64,000 nucleotides of DNA from Aliiroseovarius sp. F47248L (lineage in GTDB: Bacteria > Pseudomonadota > Alphaproteobacteria > Rhodobacterales > Rhodobacteraceae). The stretch spans positions 1,860,001-1,924,000 of the forward strand of contig NZ_JALKBF010000001.1 in NCBI RefSeq assembly GCF_023016085.1, read 5' to 3'. The notes under the pieces are model-generated. The model was not told where the DNA came from. It saw only the letters and a list, made by a program, of their open reading frames with translations, and did not search any database. Numbering within the stretch: position 1 is the first letter of the stretch; the number at the start of each line of letters is the position of its first letter. Shown one piece after another: positions 61,273 through 64,000 of this stretch. A program made the translations under genes and the position numbers.

Positions 61273-63072
61273 TTATGCGACGTTCAACTGAGACATTAGC
61301 CACGCTTTCGCCTGGTCTGATAGGAGTGGTGAAAGGACGTCCGCTACCATTTTGTTATAAGCTTCCAGCCAAAGCCTTTCCGGAACAGTCAATGCGTCCA
61401 TAATCAACATGTCAGTTTGGATCGGGGCATAGGTCATGTTCCTGAAGGACATGAATCCGTCATCTTCCAGAACAATGTCGAAAAGGTTTTCGATCCGAAT
61501 GCCGAAATGGTCGGCCTTGTAGTATCCAGGCTCGATTGACAGCACCATTCCGGGCGACAGATCAACCGGACTGACAGGTTTGCCAATGCGCTGGGGGTGT
61601 TCGTGAACCGACAGACGGTGGCCAATGCCGTGCCCTGTGCCGTGGTCATAATCCAGACCCAGATCCCACAAGGGACGGCGACAAATCGCGTCAATGTGAT
61701 GGCCCTGCGTGCCTTGCGGAAATCTAAGGGTTGCCAATGCATAAAACGCTTTGAACACCGCCGTATAGGCGCGGTCATACCCGTCGGGGCGCTGGCCAAA
61801 TGAAAAACTACGTGTCGCGTCGGTTGTGCCGGTGTCATATTGCCCACCGCTGTCCAGAAGATAGGGATTCTCGGGCAAAATCTGTGCGTTGCGATCAGGT
61901 GTGGTTGCGTAATGGCACATCGCCGCATTTTCTGCCGCCGCCGAAATGGAATTGAAACTTTCGCTTAGGAAGCCGGGACGGGCTTTGCGAAACTCAAGGA
62001 TTTTATCCTCGGCCTCGCGTTCGGATAGGGGGTTACCTGCTGCGGCGCGGGCGGGCACCTCTTGCGCCAGCCATGCGCTGAATTCGGTCCACGCGACGCC
62101 ATCCTGTATGTGGCAGGCGCGCAGCCCTTCGATCTCGGTCGGGTTTTTATGGGCTTTGGTCAAAGTCAGTTTGCTGCATTCGCTCAGAACGCTTGCCCCA
62201 GCGCTTTCAATCACCTGCCGCACGGCCACAGGTGAGAAATCAGGGTCAATCAACACCTTATGTTCTGCGGTGATACGCTTCCCAAGGGTTGGCAACAGCA
62301 CCGTTTGCGCCAGTATTTCAACATTTTCAGGCAGGTTGCTGCGATCAAAATCCCGCAGCTTTTCTGCGTTCACGAACCACGTGATATCGCCGCTTTTACT
62401 GACCAGCAGGAATGAATGCGGCATCGGGTTGAAATCCACATCCCCTCCGCGCACGTTCAAAAACCACGCGATGTTGTCGGGCTGAGTGTCGACGATGAAA
62501 TCCGCCTCGGCCTGTTTTAAGTGGGCGACAAGATCATCGCATTTCTCAACGCAGCTCTTTCCCGCGAATTGCAGCGGAAATTCGGTGATCTGCGCTGTCG
62601 GTGGCGCGGGTTGATCCGGCCAGACGGCATCCACGGGGTTGTCATCTTGCGCAATCAACGCAGCCTCAATCGGATCGCAAGCAGCCTTGAACCGATCAAA
62701 CCACGCAGGGGGCACATGCATCGGATCATATCCAACGCGCCAGCCCTGCCCCGCAGTTTTACTCAGCCACATTTCGGGTGGATCATCGAACAAATGGTGA
62801 TGAGTAAACAACGGGCCGGCACATTCATTGCCCACCTGCACGCTGTAACGCCCGTCCACAAACACTGCGACGATGTCTTGCGTGACGATCGCCACACCAG
62901 CGGATCCGGTAAACCCTGTGATATAGGCCAGTCTTCTGTCATGCGGGGCAACATATTCGCCTTGATGGGCATCAAAGCGCGGCAGAATGAACGCATCCAG
63001 CCCACGATTTGTCATTTCATCACGCAATGCGGCAACGCGTTGCGCGGGATCGGTCAAGGCAGTGTCAGGCAT
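61273..63072 (-). CDS. M24B Xaa-Pro aminopeptidase
   Basis: A 599-residue three-domain aminopeptidase P of the large eukaryotic-like type. Two creatinase-N-like domains (1-290) precede the M24 catalytic domain (about 320-540) with metal ligands in YLLDSGGQYDTGTTDATRSF (Asp pair), GHHIDAICR, HGTGHGIGHRLSVHEHPQ (His) and SIEPGYYK, then IRIENL (Glu). A C-terminal M24 cap follows. The ATG at 63072 overlaps the upstream ABC gene stop by eight bases (ATGCCTGA), so it is coupled to a peptide importer. Import and trimming of proline peptides would be linked. Confidence 0.93.
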   Translation of the reverse strand: MPDTALTDPAQRVAALRDEMTNRGLDAFILPRFDAHQGEYVAPHDRRLAYITGFTGSAGVAIVTQDIVAVFVDGRYSVQVGNECAGPLFTHHHLFDDPPEMWLSKTAGQGWRVGYDPMHVPPAWFDRFKAACDPIEAALIAQDDNPVDAVWPDQPAPPTAQITEFPLQFAGKSCVEKCDDLVAHLKQAEADFIVDTQPDNIAWFLNVRGGDVDFNPMPHSFLLVSKSGDITWFVNAEKLRDFDRSNLPENVEILAQTVLLPTLGKRITAEHKVLIDPDFSPVAVRQVIESAGASVLSECSKLTLTKAHKNPTEIEGLRACHIQDGVAWTEFSAWLAQEVPARAAAGNPLSEREAEDKILEFRKARPGFLSESFNSISAAAENAAMCHYATTPDRNAQILPENPYLLDSGGQYDTGTTDATRSFSFGQRPDGYDRAYTAVFKAFYALATLRFPQGTQGHHIDAICRRPLWDLGLDYDHGTGHGIGHRLSVHEHPQRIGKPVSPVDLSPGMVLSIEPGYYKADHFGIRIENLFDIVLEDDGFMSFRNMTYAPIQTDMLIMDALTVPERLWLEAYNKMVADVLSPLLSDQAKAWLMSQLNVA

Positions 63073-64000
63073 CTTGGTTAATCTCTTCAACATGGTGGCA
63101 AGCAACCTCGCCCCGGCCATCTCGTGGCAAAAGGGCGGGAACCTCGCGTTTGCAGAATTCTGTGGCGTGACGGCAGCGCACGTGAAACGGGCATCCCGAT
63201 GGCACGTTCAACGGCGATGGCAGCTCTCCTTCCAGACGAATTGCCTTGCCTTTGTCATCCGGGTCAAGCGACGGAGCGGCACTGAGCAAAGCCTGGGAAT
63301 ACGGATGCGACGGGCGCGAAAACAAGGTTTCGCTGTCACCGATTTCGACAATCCTTCCCAGATAAATCACAGCCACCCGATTTGAGACATGGCGTACCAA
63401 ACGAAGATCATGTGCGACAAAAAGGATCGTCAGATTCAGACGCTCTTGCAGCTCAAGAAGCAGGTTCACCACCTGCGCCTGCACGGATACATCCAACGCC
63501 GAAACCAGTTCGTCAGCGATCAGGACTTCGGGCTCAACCGCCAATGCCCGCGCAATGGCGATACGTTGCCTTTGCCCGCCCGAAAATTCATGCGGCAGTT
63601 TGTCGGCTGCGTCCTGCGGAAGCCTTACCAGTTCCAACAACTCGGCAACGCGGGCTGGAATTTCGTCAGGCGCGCGCATCTCGTGCACGCTAAGCGCTTC
63701 TGACAGAATTTGCCCTGTCGTCATGCGCGGATTCAACGACGAATACGGGTCCTGAAACATCATCTGAACGCGCCGGTTGTAGCTGCGATCCTTCTTGGCC
63801 TCGGCTTCGAAAATATCCTGCCCGTGGTAATGGATTTGCCCGTGTTGTGGTTCGTAAAGGCGCACGATACAGCGGGCGAGTGTGGATTTCCCGCACCCAC
63901 TTTCCCCAACAACACCAAGGGTTTCGCCTTTGTTAAGCTGAAGACTGACACCGTTCAGTGCGTTCACCACACGTCCGGGGCGTCGTTGCATCACATCAAA
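63065..64000 (-). CDS. Peptide ABC transporter ATP-binding protein, DppF-like (5' end beyond window)
   Basis: The frame is open to the window edge (FDVMQRRPGRVVNALNG), so the N-terminus is missing. Visible are Walker A GESGCGKSTLARCIV, Q-loop FQDPYSSLNPRMTTG, signature FSGGQRQRIAIARAL and the C-terminal oligopeptide/dipeptide domain with CPFHVRCRHATEFC. The residues after Walker B read IADELVSALDVS, where the family has IADEPVSALDVS, a Pro-to-Leu change. It is coupled to the Xaa-Pro aminopeptidase gene. Confidence 0.92.
   Translation of the reverse strand, partial: FDVMQRRPGRVVNALNGVSLQLNKGETLGVVGESGCGKSTLARCIVRLYEPQHGQIHYHGQDIFEAEAKKDRSYNRRVQMMFQDPYSSLNPRMTTGQILSEALSVHEMRAPDEIPARVAELLELVRLPQDAADKLPHEFSGGQRQRIAIARALAVEPEVLIADELVSALDVSVQAQVVNLLLELQERLNLTILFVAHDLRLVRHVSNRVAVIYLGRIVEIGDSETLFSRPSHPYSQALLSAAPSLDPDDKGKAIRLEGELPSPLNVPSGCPFHVRCRHATEFCKREVPALLPRDGRGEVACHHVEEINQDA

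Noticed and set aside
1..64000. CRISPR array or rRNA operon
   Set aside because: No regularly spaced repeat-spacer series and no 16S/23S/5S sequence was seen on either strand.

Overview
The window looks like the chromosome of a marine alphaproteobacterium of the Rhodobacterales (Roseobacter-type). The paa ring-hydroxylating epoxidase operon, the imuA-imuB-dnaE2 mutagenesis cassette, GapR, the accB-accC-aat-DUF2155-mlaD-NDUFA12 gene order, creatinase and an ArsR-ArsC fusion with GAPDH and ArsJ all fit that group. The backbone is GC-rich. One 10.2-kb segment is visibly AT-richer. All assignments come from reading the sequence; no database search was run.

Layout. 1-5218: end of a phenylacetate catabolic operon (paaC end, paaD, paaE, an extra PaaC-like ferritin-fold gene, paaZ, paaX). 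5288-8399: arsenate detoxification operon (ArsR-ArsC fusion, arsenate-using GAPDH, ArsJ exporter) linked by ATGA/TTGA-type overlaps. 8455-13809 (minus): dnaE2-imuB-imuA translesion synthesis operon. 14127-24360: a genomic island in tRNA-Thr(TGT), bounded by a 47-bp direct repeat. It carries a tyrosine integrase, an excisionase-like HTH protein, two secreted small proteins, an IS3-family element, a serine recombinase, a replication-protein-like gene and a three-gene operon (divergent GHKL ATPase, STAS-like protein, membrane coiled-coil protein). 24438-30632: Fe(III)-type permease, a degenerate sulfotransferase-like protein, GapR, a FadJ-like beta-oxidation protein and a DksA-type zinc finger protein. 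30715-36715: an orphan SpoA-domain protein and a nutrient-sensing cluster (SLC5-histidine kinase, small membrane partner, receiver-only regulator, XRE/short-chain-acyl regulator). 37104-44739: lipoprotein, LuxR regulator, acetyl-CoA carboxylase accBC, aat, mlaD, NDUFA12, clpX, clpP. 44977-50940 (minus): creatinase followed by a Pot-type ABC importer. 51284-64000: phosphatase, type I secretion ABC/HlyD pair, amino-acid ABC importer, YdeI, HdeD, phospholipase D, Xaa-Pro aminopeptidase and a peptide ABC ATPase cut by the window edge.

The best candidate for an undescribed system is the island operon at 21728-24125. Its ATPase and STAS-like partner recall anti-sigma/anti-anti-sigma switching, but it is joined to a membrane-anchored coiled-coil protein and sits among mobile-element genes. 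The island also holds two copies of a near-identical palindrome, one upstream of each of its two main operons, which suggests shared control.
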